This document shows positions 29,674-37,511 of a DNA stretch of 64,000 bases, piece after piece. The stretch lies in the NCBI GenBank assembly GCA_021773355.1, contig JAJFKE010000047.1:62001-126000 (forward strand), in the 5' to 3' direction. The notes beneath the pieces were generated by a model, which worked only from the letters and a program-made list of their open reading frames with translations, searched no databases and was not told the DNA's origin. The stretch is from Gammaproteobacteria bacterium. GTDB taxonomy: Bacteria; Pseudomonadota; Gammaproteobacteria; Pseudomonadales; Pseudohongiellaceae. Every line of letters begins with the position of its first letter. Within the stretch, counting starts at the first letter, position 1. Both the position numbers and the translations under genes were made by a program.

Positions 29674-30513
29674 TTAAGTGTTGGCATTCACAGACTTCTC
29701 ACCTCCCGGTAATCCAATTACACAAGGAGGGTCTACCAAATTATCGGGCCTAGCGCCGAACTTGAGTAAATCTCGGCGACCATATTCATCGGCAATTTTT
29801 TCGGCCAGCTCACGCACGGTAACAGGAATTCCTGAACAAATATTTATTGGGCCTTTTTGAGATCCCAAGGCGATCTCTGCAATGAGACGCCCCGCATCGG
29901 AAACATCCATAAAATCACGTACCTGCCGCCCGCTAGTTAGCTCCGCTATTTCACCAGCTGCTAGGTGGGCGCGCAGATATGGTACCAAACGGCGTTCATT
30001 TTCACCTTCGCCGTAAAGGTAAAACAGCCGGCACCAGGCAAATTCTATAGGCTGTATCGGTAACCATTGCGAAAGCATCATGAAGGCCGCGGCTTTTGCA
30101 CTACCGTAGGGTGTTAGCGGTCTAAGAGGAGATGCAACTGATAGTACGTTAACGCCAAAATCATATTCAAAACAAGTTCCGATACCTACAATTCGCCGGA
30201 CACCTGCTTGAGCGGCACCACGAGCAAGCGAAAGCGTACCAATGAGGCAATCCAGATTTAGTGAGGACTGTAGATACTTTCCAGGTTCAGCATACCAAGC
30301 TGAATGAATAATTGTATCTACGTCGAAACAGGCATTGCTCCACCACTCTGAGCTTTCAGCGAACAAGTCAGAAGTAACGATAATCCGACAGACGCCCGAG
30401 AGTGCCTGTATCTCAGTTTCCTTTCCTTCACGTACGACTGCGATAATGTCGACGCCCTGCTCATTCAAAAACCGCATGATCTGCCTACCAACGAAGCCGG
30501 TCGCGCCAGTCAC
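29674..30513 (-). CDS. Extended SDR nucleotide-sugar reductase/epimerase (4-ketoreductase candidate)
   Basis: 279 residues from the annotated GTG. It has TGATGFVGRQI, the catalytic YGSAK, WCRLFYLYGEGENERR and RDFMDVSDAGR. The family includes CDP-abequose/paratose synthase-like reductases, which fits the neighbouring lysine-less 3-dehydratase. The GTG start removes the first Rossmann strand: the in-frame codons just upstream encode RPTTLV, which would complete it, but no ATG, GTG or TTG is found there before a stop at about 30558. A rare ATT or ATA start is possible. The substrate is inferred from context. Confidence 0.75.
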   Translation of the reverse strand: MTGATGFVGRQIMRFLNEQGVDIIAVVREGKETEIQALSGVCRIIVTSDLFAESSEWWSNACFDVDTIIHSAWYAEPGKYLQSSLNLDCLIGTLSLARGAAQAGVRRIVGIGTCFEYDFGVNVLSVASPLRPLTPYGSAKAAAFMMLSQWLPIQPIEFAWCRLFYLYGEGENERRLVPYLRAHLAAGEIAELTSGRQVRDFMDVSDAGRLIAEIALGSQKGPINICSGIPVTVRELAEKIADEYGRRDLLKFGARPDNLVDPPCVIGLPGGEKSVNANT

Positions 30514-30670
30514 AAGAGTTGTTGGCCTACAATTGGTTATTTTCGCAATACCTTATTTTGAACAACTGGTTTTTTAATAACCCTGGCGTAGCAATAGAAA
30601 ATTCCTGCCAAAAAAACCTTCTTGGTAAGCGCGGCATCGTTCACTAAAATGCTTTGCAGGAAAAAATATA

Positions 30671-31903
30671 CTAGCTGTAGCGCTTACTAAAGCTTTCGAA
30701 AACATTGTAAATGTGTGCAACCTTTTCATCCGTTAACCCGTGATGGCATCCAATTAAGATTCCGCCCCTTGTTATACTATCAGCCACTGGGCAACCTTCA
30801 GCAGGAGCCCTACTTTCAATGTTCTTGAAGCCCGGCTGCCGCATTATATTTCCGGTAAACATAGGTCTCGTCATCACCCCATGCTGCTCAAAGTATATTT
30901 GTAAAGTCTTACGATCAAATGGCGCACTGTCACGAATAGTTAACGGGAAATTCATCCAGCCTGTCCGCGAGTCCGGCATTTGCTGTGGCAATATAAACCA
31001 ATTTTCATATGGCTTGAAAAAACTAATGTGGCTTGCAACATATTTTTCACGCAGTTGAATATTGGCTTCAAGACGAGAGAGCTGGACTAATCCAAACGCA
31101 GCTCCCATCTCTGAAGGCTCCAAATTATAACCAATTTCTTCAAAGATAAACTTACGATCATAGGGAATACCGTCTAGTTCCACATCTTTAAAACGATTTT
31201 CAATTTTTTCTGATTCCACAAATAACGAAGAGCTTCGTCCCCAGCTCCTGAGCAACAAAGCCTGTCTAGCCAAAGCCTCATCGTTGACACACAACATGCC
31301 GCCGTTACCAGCACAGTTAATAACATGGTTACCATAAAAGCTTGTTGTACTTATATGCGAACGCTCACCAGTTTTCCTGCCGCGAAGCGTTGCGCCCAAA
31401 GTATCACATGAATCTTCAATTATTTTCAAACTATGTTTTTCTGCGATACTCTGAATTACATCCCAATCTGACATGTTGCCAAATAGATTTGGAACCATAA
31501 TTAATTTGGTTTTTGGGGTGATCATTTCTTCAATTTTATTAACGTCTATATTAAAGCTGGAGTCGGCTACATCCACAAAGGAAGGAATCAGACTGTTTTT
31601 AACAATTGGAGCAACCGTTGTGGAGAAAGTTACCGCCGGAGTAATAACTTCAGATCCAGGTTCAAGCTTTAAAATTTCGATTGCCAAATGATTTGCTGAT
31701 GACCCCGAATTCACCATAATTCCATGACGTTTGGAAAATAGATTTGCGATTAGTTCCTGGAAAGCCTGAACATTTTTTCCCATCATAGTTGACGTTCTTA
31801 AGACCTCGACAACCGCAGCGATTTCTTCTTCGCCGTGGACTGTTTGCCCATATGGTACAGACAGGTAACCTACGCCACTGGATACATCTTCTTTGTTCGT
31901 CAC
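30671..31903 (-). CDS. Lysine-less DegT/DnrJ-type sugar 3-dehydratase (RfbH/ColD-like)
   Basis: 410 residues of the DegT/DnrJ/EryC1/StrS PLP fold. The segment SFYGNHVINCAGNGG at residues 188-202 has His193 where aminotransferases have the Schiff-base Lys, as in RfbH/E1 and ColD, which remove the C-3 hydroxyl using PMP. Cys166 (DSCD) matches one iron-sulfur ligand of E1, but the E1 ligand segment is replaced by GRSSSLFVES at 222-231, so a [2Fe-2S] cluster seems absent. The GTG start has a strong AAGGAG seven bases upstream. It would form a 3-deoxy sugar, perhaps with the upstream RfbF product. True substrate is unknown. Confidence 0.83.
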   Translation of the reverse strand: MTNKEDVSSGVGYLSVPYGQTVHGEEEIAAVVEVLRTSTMMGKNVQAFQELIANLFSKRHGIMVNSGSSANHLAIEILKLEPGSEVITPAVTFSTTVAPIVKNSLIPSFVDVADSSFNIDVNKIEEMITPKTKLIMVPNLFGNMSDWDVIQSIAEKHSLKIIEDSCDTLGATLRGRKTGERSHISTTSFYGNHVINCAGNGGMLCVNDEALARQALLLRSWGRSSSLFVESEKIENRFKDVELDGIPYDRKFIFEEIGYNLEPSEMGAAFGLVQLSRLEANIQLREKYVASHISFFKPYENWFILPQQMPDSRTGWMNFPLTIRDSAPFDRKTLQIYFEQHGVMTRPMFTGNIMRQPGFKNIESRAPAEGCPVADSITRGGILIGCHHGLTDEKVAHIYNVFESFSKRYS

Positions 31904-31910
31904 TTCTCTA

Positions 31911-31916
31911 CTCCTT
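31911..31916 (-). promoter_or_regulatory. Ribosome binding site (AAGGAG) deciding a GTG start at 31903
   Basis: Minus-strand AAGGAG lies seven bases before the GTG of the lysine-less dehydratase gene, a near-ideal Shine-Dalgarno position. It fixes the non-ATG start. Confidence 0.7.
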
Positions 31917-31991
31917 ATATATGCTCTGCTTAGCTGTTACTACGACTATAGCTTTGGCTACAACGAATACTTAACAATTGCTTTAAGCCTG

Positions 31992-32183
31992 CTAGTTTTC
32001 TGTCCACCCATTCGCTTTAGCAGTCTTTAGGAAATCAATCGCATCAAATATTTTCAAAGTTGAGTTTTTACTAATGCCGGAGAAAATTCCTCGGAGGCAC
32101 ACAGATTGATGCTTCTGTTGGCAGGAAGTGAAAACATCCTTGCCATCGGCCTTCAAACTTTTACTTACTATGTTGCAAGGCAC
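31992..32183 (-). pseudogene. Unrecognised 63-codon frame, possible gene remnant
   Basis: Starts at a GTG and ends with FDAIDFLKTAKANGWTEN. The C-terminal segment is protein-like and faintly recalls the tail of some transposases, but the similarity is too short to call. It follows the coupled frame at 32209-32307 with a different reading frame, consistent with one decayed gene. No ribosome binding site was seen. Confidence 0.2.
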
Positions 32184-32208
32184 GCGTTACTAGCCCTCTT
32201 TCGCAAAT

Positions 32209-32307
32209 TTATGTTCGTTCTATTTCTACACCCACAGCGCCCTCACTTTCAGGGCGAAGTTTTATATCGACGGGACTGCTTCTTAGCGGTGCTGGATCGA
32301 ATTTCAT
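32209..32307 (-). pseudogene. Small open frame coupled to the ugd stop; possible truncated gene start
   Basis: The ATG at 32307 overlaps the ugd stop as ATGA, the same junction used by many genes in this locus. The 32-residue product begins MKFDPAPLRSSPVDIKL and then stops. It looks like the beginning of a coupled gene cut short, since the frame continues with several protein-like codons after the stop. A genuine small peptide is the alternative. The family is unknown. Confidence 0.3.
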
Positions 32308-33653
32308 AGTCGAGCCATATTGCGCCCAATGGTGAGATACTTGGATTCCGTAAAATCTGACGGACTAAACATTCTGCGGGCATCGAACACAACCTTTTCG
32401 TGAGTATCCATGTCAGCAAGGGAGTCATATTCAGGCCATTTGCTAGTGATGATAATTATCTCTGCCTTCTCAACTTGCGCTTGCCAGTCACTCACGTACT
32501 TAATTGCTTTTTTTACGTCAACGATTGCTTCCTTGAAGTTATTAATCGCGGCAGGATCATGCGCTGCTATAAATGCATTCTGTTGTAAAAGAGAGGCAAC
32601 TATTTTTAGTGAAGCCGATCCCCGCACGTCATCAGTACCCGGCTTGAATGCTAGGCCCAATACTAGTATCGACAGACCAGCTAAGTCTCCCAGTTCTCTT
32701 ACAAGAATATTAACAACCTCTTGGGGTTGCGCATCATTCACATCCAGTACGCTATTTAACATTAGCATTTCCAAGCCTAAATTAGTTCCTTGCGAGCGCA
32801 ATGCCTGCACATCTTTTGGAAAGCATGAGCCTCCAAATCCACAACCTGGTATTAGATAACTGAGAATTGACGGCGAAACACGCCTACCATCAACGAATGG
32901 GCTCCAACGTTTGTCTAACGTAACCCCACGAACAACATCCATAGAATCAATATTACCCAGCGCCGCAGCAAGGTTAGCAATTTCATTGATTGTGGAAATC
33001 TGCGTAGCCAATAACGCATTGTTCGCATATTTTATAAGCTCGGCGGTTCGGGTGTTAACTCTGATTTTTTCGCATGACCACGGCGCATAAAGTTCTTCTA
33101 AAACTTTGAGGGCACGAATATCCTCGTGGCCCATCACTATGCGATCTGGCTCCATGAAATCGTCAATCGCTTCCCCTTCCCGTAAAAACTCCGGATTCAT
33201 GCCCAAACCAAAGTTTGGGAATTTTTGCCCTGATGCTGCCTCAATTTCTTCTTTTACAATTGTGTCCGTTGTTCCTGGGATAACCGTGCTTTTTACAACC
33301 ACTACCAAAGAACGACCGCTTGATTTAATGTAAGCACCAATACTTCTAGCTACAACCTTTATGTGACTCAAATCTATTGCGCCATTGTCAGAGGGCGTGC
33401 CTACTGCGATGATAACCAATTCTGCACTGCCGAGAACTTCGACCAAATTAGTAGTCGCCCTGAAATGCTTGGTTTCAATGACGTCCTTAAGTAAACCAGA
33501 TAGTCCATTCTCATATATATGAGGCTCGCCCTGATTTAGCGACTCAATAATATTTTGATCTATGTCCACACAGCTAACATGATGCCCCTTAGCAGCCAGA
33601 CATACTCCAGATACCAAACCAACATAACCTGTACCCACAACTACCAGCCTCAT
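32304..33653 (-). CDS. ugd: UDP-glucose 6-dehydrogenase
   Basis: 449 residues of the UDP-glucose/GDP-mannose dehydrogenase family. It has the NAD-binding GTGYVGLVSG at the N-terminus, NPEFLREGEAI, the catalytic cysteine in PGCGFGGSCFPKD near residue 265, and GLAFKPGTDDVR. It oxidises UDP-glucose to UDP-glucuronate, which the uxs gene product can decarboxylate to UDP-xylose. The start overlaps the upstream SDR stop as ATGA. A different NDP-hexose substrate is possible but the LREGEAI and PGCGFGGSC blocks are typical of Ugd. Confidence 0.9.
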   Translation of the reverse strand: MRLVVVGTGYVGLVSGVCLAAKGHHVSCVDIDQNIIESLNQGEPHIYENGLSGLLKDVIETKHFRATTNLVEVLGSAELVIIAVGTPSDNGAIDLSHIKVVARSIGAYIKSSGRSLVVVVKSTVIPGTTDTIVKEEIEAASGQKFPNFGLGMNPEFLREGEAIDDFMEPDRIVMGHEDIRALKVLEELYAPWSCEKIRVNTRTAELIKYANNALLATQISTINEIANLAAALGNIDSMDVVRGVTLDKRWSPFVDGRRVSPSILSYLIPGCGFGGSCFPKDVQALRSQGTNLGLEMLMLNSVLDVNDAQPQEVVNILVRELGDLAGLSILVLGLAFKPGTDDVRGSASLKIVASLLQQNAFIAAHDPAAINNFKEAIVDVKKAIKYVSDWQAQVEKAEIIIITSKWPEYDSLADMDTHEKVVFDARRMFSPSDFTESKYLTIGRNMARL

Positions 33654-34735
33654 ATCACTTCCTTTTCAAATTTAAGGAAAGATAAATATCTATGGACCCC
33701 CTCATCGACAAGAATCTTGGGATCATAATTCAATAGTGATCGCGCTTTCTGTATTACAGGACAACGCCGATTGGGATTATCCGTGAGATAATCTGAATCG
33801 TTGCTTTGTTCGAAGGAAACTGAGACTTGAATACCAAGTAATTCATCAGAAACCACTTTGTATATACCGGCAAGGTCTCTAACACTTATCTCTGGATGAT
33901 CAATGCCAATATTGAAGTAATCGTATTTACCATGAAGAAGGCACTTCATGTAACCTATAATTGCGTCGGAAATGTAACAGAATGTCCGAGTTGGCAAGCC
34001 ATCAGAGAGAATTACGATATCCCGATTCTCCATCACACAGCTGGCGAAATCAGCTGGCAGTCTCCTGTCACCCAGCCGCATGCCTGGACCATAGTTATTG
34101 AACGGTCGCGCGACAGTAATGGGCATGTCATAGGTTTTTGCGTAAAGCTGGCACATGGTCTCGCCAAATCGTTTTGCTTCGTCGTAACACGCACGAGGGC
34201 CTATGCATGACACGTTCCCACGATATTCCTCGTCGGTGGGAATCTCCGAGGAAATCGGATCTCCGTATATTTCACTTGATGAGAAGAAAAGAAACCCTCG
34301 TAGGTTATTAGATTCACGGTAATAATCAAGTAACTGACGTAGGCCCCAAATATTTGCATCTAATGTTTCGATCGGATACTGACGATAGAATAACGGCGAA
34401 GCAACGGATGCCATATGAATTACATGAGTAGCGCTTTCTGCACTTTTGATCGCGGAAATTTTGTCTCTTGTGATATCGAACTCTCTTAGATCGAGAAGGT
34501 CAGGAAATTCATTTTCCAGTTTCATAAGCCATTCAGGACGATCCAACAGGAAATTGTCCAGACCAATAACTTGTCTTATACCTAGGGTATTTGAATAGCG
34601 CACAAGATACTGCATGATGTAGAAACCTAAAAATCCAGCACAACCAGTTACCAGTACTGTGGCATCAGTTAATTTGTCCACTGCTACAGAACTGTGTATC
34701 TGTTCTAGATCTTCTTTTACAATCTGATTAATCAT
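33650..34735 (-). CDS. Extended SDR, UDP-glucuronate decarboxylase-like or NDP-hexose 4,6-dehydratase
   Basis: 361 residues. Rossmann motif VTGCAGFLGFY, SSSEIYGDP, catalytic Tyr/Lys in ACYDEAKRFGE, and RPFNNYGPGMRLGD. The CYDE-KR segment resembles UDP-xylose synthases, but the protein is longer than the Uxs at 20603 and its gene sits between ugd and rfbF. The Ser-Ser-Glu triad does not by itself separate decarboxylases from dehydratases, since some 4,6-dehydratases have Thr-Ser-Glu. Because the locus lacks a typical CDP-glucose 4,6-dehydratase, it is a candidate for that step. It overlaps ugd as ATGA. Confidence 0.78.
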   Translation of the reverse strand: MINQIVKEDLEQIHSSVAVDKLTDATVLVTGCAGFLGFYIMQYLVRYSNTLGIRQVIGLDNFLLDRPEWLMKLENEFPDLLDLREFDITRDKISAIKSAESATHVIHMASVASPLFYRQYPIETLDANIWGLRQLLDYYRESNNLRGFLFFSSSEIYGDPISSEIPTDEEYRGNVSCIGPRACYDEAKRFGETMCQLYAKTYDMPITVARPFNNYGPGMRLGDRRLPADFASCVMENRDIVILSDGLPTRTFCYISDAIIGYMKCLLHGKYDYFNIGIDHPEISVRDLAGIYKVVSDELLGIQVSVSFEQSNDSDYLTDNPNRRCPVIQKARSLLNYDPKILVDEGVHRYLSFLKFEKEVI

Positions 34736-34812
34736 GATTTAGACACCGAGATAATTGATACTTTGAATAGCTGCTAACATTTGCCGAGACGCCGAAATTA
34801 CTCGACTTAATT

Positions 34813-35601
34813 TCATCCTTCACTACCAGTACTCCAAATTTTCCACGGCGCTCCACCCGAATCCCACAACTGTTCGAGCTGGACTTTGTCGCGTAGAGTG
34901 TCCATCGGCTGCCAAAATCCCTTATGCTCGTAGGCCATCATTTCATTCATCGCTGCAAGTTGAGTTAGCGGCTCACCTTCCCAACTGGTATTGTCGCCTT
35001 CAATTAGTTTGAGCACTCCGGCGGAAAGTACAAAGAATCCACCATTAATCAATCCGCCGTCCCCTCGTGGTTTTTCCGTAAAACCAGTAACTTGTCCTCC
35101 CTCGAGTTTCAACGCACCGTAGCGGCCGGGTGGTTGTACTGCAGTAATAGTGGCCAACTTACCATGCTTACGATGTAGACGAATGGCTGCAGAGATATCA
35201 ACATCGGCGAGACCATCACCATAGGTGAAGCAGAAATCTTCCTCGCCCTTCAGATAAGCTGCTACTCTCTTTAAGCGTCCACCGGTTTGGGTGGTATCAC
35301 CAGTATCCACCAGAGTCACACGCCAAGGCTCAGCTTTTTTTTGATGCACTTTCATCTTATTTTTCGACATATCAAAAGTCACATCCGACATGTGTAAAAA
35401 ATAGTTTGCGAAGTACTCCTTGATGACATAGCCCTTATAACCACAACAGATCACAAAATCGTTAACACCATGGGCTGAGTAAAGCTTTAATATGTGCCAC
35501 AGAATGGGCCGACCCCCGACCTCGATCATTGGCTTGGGCTTAAGATGGGTTTCTTCTGAAATTCGAGTGCCCAGTCCACCAGCAAGAATGACAGCTTTCA
35601 A
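34813..35601 (-). CDS. rfbF: Glucose-1-phosphate cytidylyltransferase (RfbF)
   Basis: 262 residues, the normal RfbF length, with LAGGLGTRISEETHLKPKPM, GGRPILWHILKLYS, CCGYKGYVIKEYF and ITAVQPPGRYGAL, all diagnostic of RfbF. It makes CDP-glucose from CTP and glucose-1-phosphate, the entry to 3,6-dideoxyhexoses. The start is TTG, overlapping the upstream stop as TTGA, with GAGGAG eight bases before it. The dedicated CDP-glucose 4,6-dehydratase (RfbG) that usually follows is not recognisable in the window. Confidence 0.93.
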   Translation of the reverse strand: MKAVILAGGLGTRISEETHLKPKPMIEVGGRPILWHILKLYSAHGVNDFVICCGYKGYVIKEYFANYFLHMSDVTFDMSKNKMKVHQKKAEPWRVTLVDTGDTTQTGGRLKRVAAYLKGEEDFCFTYGDGLADVDISAAIRLHRKHGKLATITAVQPPGRYGALKLEGGQVTGFTEKPRGDGGLINGGFFVLSAGVLKLIEGDNTSWEGEPLTQLAAMNEMMAYEHKGFWQPMDTLRDKVQLEQLWDSGGAPWKIWSTGSEG

Positions 35602-37484
35602 ATTGATGACTCCTCATTAGGATTAGTTTTAGCATTAGCAATCGCTTCACCAGAAATATTTCCAGCCATCACACCGAACAATTCGCCAACTGCCCTATGC
35701 GTTGACAACCCATCGTCTAGGTGACAGCCATAGGCCATTACAAACTCTTTATTTGTGACATCCGCAGGGTAAACGCCTTTTGTCAGGAACTTATCAATGG
35801 CTTCTCGGAGTTCCAATACTGTGTAGGCAATCACCGCACGTTTTCTTAGTAATTCCTCAGGTAATGAATACCAATTCCTGTTAGCAAGTAACACGAATAA
35901 TGGTTTTCTGGTCATGCAAGCCTCAAGAGAAGTCGTTGAAGGTCTGTCTAAAACAACGATCCGTGCTTCTGGGAGCAACTCAGTAAATGCTTTTTCTTCG
36001 CGGATAACTATAACCTTCTGGACATTCTTTGTGGCCTGAGCAGTTAGACGTTCCTGATTATGTTTCCAGATAACCTGAGAACCCGGATTCATGTCCAGAT
36101 ACTGCTCAAAATAATCGATGAGCAAATCATGACTGTCTTTTACTGCAACGTCGATATATCGAGGAACAAAACTGGCCGAATAATTTAGAAACTTGGCAGA
36201 GGCATAAAGTATGCAATCTTTTTCCTGCAGTGCAGTCTTCTTGAGCTTATCCAACGCGGGTGAACCTATACTGATCGCCTTGTCAAATCCTGGAACAGCA
36301 GCTGCGCTTCGTGTTTTTTCCTGTGAGACTTGATCGCCATAACTAAAGTAGTGACTGATATAAAGCAGCTCTGATGATGCACACCACAAGCCAGGATGAT
36401 AGAGCGACATTTCCCCGTGTTGAAAGCATACACGTGGTATGCCGAGGTGTTTTGCCACTGACAAAAAATATTGTTGTGACGCATAAGGTGAACCAGAATA
36501 TATCAAGGCGTTCTGCTGCTTAATTCTCTTAAGAGTCTTCCGATGCGATGCAACAAACTTTTCGGAAAGCACCTTAATTCTTGTCATTTCGTAGAACCCT
36601 AAGGCAGACACTTCAAAGCCACAAAAAACATCATTCCAATTGAACCATTCTGAGAACCAGTTTTTTATATCACCGCGTACTAGTGACACTTCGTCAGCTT
36701 CAAAGAACACGCTAACATTATTTTTAAGCCGCGGATCAGGGAACACATGCTTCCAGGGTCCAGCAGAACCTAACAGCAAGACCTTCGTTCTTGAGCGGTT
36801 GAAAATAAGCGACCATGGACTAACGACTATATTTTGTTGCACGTGATTCAAATAGTCATTGAATATTCTAAACTTTCTGAAAGTCTTGCCAATGACGCTA
36901 CGAAGTTTGGTTCTCGGTGAAGCATAGCTACGAACAACTACAGACTTCATTGGTAAGGGAATAATCTTCTCCATATAGACACTATTTAAACAAAGATCCA
37001 AGTAACAGTTTGGATACTGACTAACAGGGAATAGTCTGGTAACTGAAGTAGTTTTTGGTTCTTGCGGAATCAATATTCGGTCGACATTGTGTTTTTTAAT
37101 GATTTTCCACAGAAAAAAAGCGCGATAGTGTAATGCCCCATAGAAGTGGTAGAGCATGAAAAAATGATAGTTTCCCATATCAAACAGAAAACCATCATTT
37201 GCCCCAAATTTCTGGTGATAGAAGTTGTTGAGGCTCTTCACAAGCTCTCGAATTTTTTGCTCTGACAAATCTCGATAATGATCACTTTCCTCATCGGTGT
37301 AGCAATCCTCGGGCAAGAGGAACTGTATCTCATTTTTCTTACAATAATCTATTGCGGCTACTGAAAGACAACAGATTGACAACTCATGTGTCTCCAGACT
37401 TTCCTTCTGTTCCACATAGGCTTGATATTGTTCCTGAGTCTCCAGTAACAATAGGTAAACTTTCTTTAAGGATTTACTTGTCAT
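35598..37484 (-). CDS. Large GT-B-like surface-carbohydrate protein, family not recognised
   Basis: 628 residues from the ATG at 37484; a TTG at 37490 adds two. The first 200 residues contain FLFDMGNYHFFMLYHFYGALHY and IIKKHNVDRILIP (each quoted in part), a layout seen in uncharacterised capsule or LPS proteins. A central VCFQHGEMSLYHPG motif resembles the HG motif of GT-B capsule transferases and CDP-glycerol-type transferases, and the C-terminal half has VVLDRPSTTSLEACMTRKPL, a typical donor-site pattern of GT-B enzymes. It may transfer the sugar activated by the adjacent cytidylyltransferases. The donor is unknown. Confidence 0.58.
   Translation of the reverse strand: MTSKSLKKVYLLLLETQEQYQAYVEQKESLETHELSICCLSVAAIDYCKKNEIQFLLPEDCYTDEESDHYRDLSEQKIRELVKSLNNFYHQKFGANDGFLFDMGNYHFFMLYHFYGALHYRAFFLWKIIKKHNVDRILIPQEPKTTSVTRLFPVSQYPNCYLDLCLNSVYMEKIIPLPMKSVVVRSYASPRTKLRSVIGKTFRKFRIFNDYLNHVQQNIVVSPWSLIFNRSRTKVLLLGSAGPWKHVFPDPRLKNNVSVFFEADEVSLVRGDIKNWFSEWFNWNDVFCGFEVSALGFYEMTRIKVLSEKFVASHRKTLKRIKQQNALIYSGSPYASQQYFLSVAKHLGIPRVCFQHGEMSLYHPGLWCASSELLYISHYFSYGDQVSQEKTRSAAAVPGFDKAISIGSPALDKLKKTALQEKDCILYASAKFLNYSASFVPRYIDVAVKDSHDLLIDYFEQYLDMNPGSQVIWKHNQERLTAQATKNVQKVIVIREEKAFTELLPEARIVVLDRPSTTSLEACMTRKPLFVLLANRNWYSLPEELLRKRAVIAYTVLELREAIDKFLTKGVYPADVTNKEFVMAYGCHLDDGLSTHRAVGELFGVMAGNISGEAIANAKTNPNEESSI
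35610..35615 (-). promoter_or_regulatory. Ribosome binding site (GAGGAG) deciding the TTG start of rfbF
   Basis: Minus-strand GAGGAG lies eight bases before the TTG at 35601, within the end of the upstream gene. No ATG or GTG exists in frame nearby, so this site decides the start. Confidence 0.7.
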
Positions 37485-37511
37485 TCGCAATATGCCAAAA
37501 ATTCTATTAAA

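Larger units (their letters stand above)
31904..32303. other. Intergenic stretch of 400 bases with two small open frames
   Basis: Between the 3-dehydratase gene and ugd. On the minus strand it holds a 32-codon frame coupled to the ugd stop (32209-32307) and a 63-codon frame from a GTG at 32183 to 31992. Neither matches a family I recognise. A six-base inverted repeat at 32238-32256 lies inside the first frame and has no U-tract, so it is not called a terminator. The AT-rich end near 31904 carries the ribosome binding site of the next gene. Confidence 0.45.

Noticed and set aside
31992..32183. Resemblance of a short C-terminal segment to an IS66-type transposase tail.
   Set aside because: Only a few residues agree; no inverted repeats or second transposase frame were seen.
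32238..32256. Six-base inverted repeat CGCCCT/AGGGCG with a seven-base loop after ugd.
   Set aside because: No U-tract follows on either strand in a useful position and it lies in a small open frame, so a terminator is not supported.
20603..34735. A second uxs at 33650 as a simple duplicate of 20603.
   Set aside because: The proteins differ in length and context, and the gene neighbours rfbF; a different substrate is more likely.
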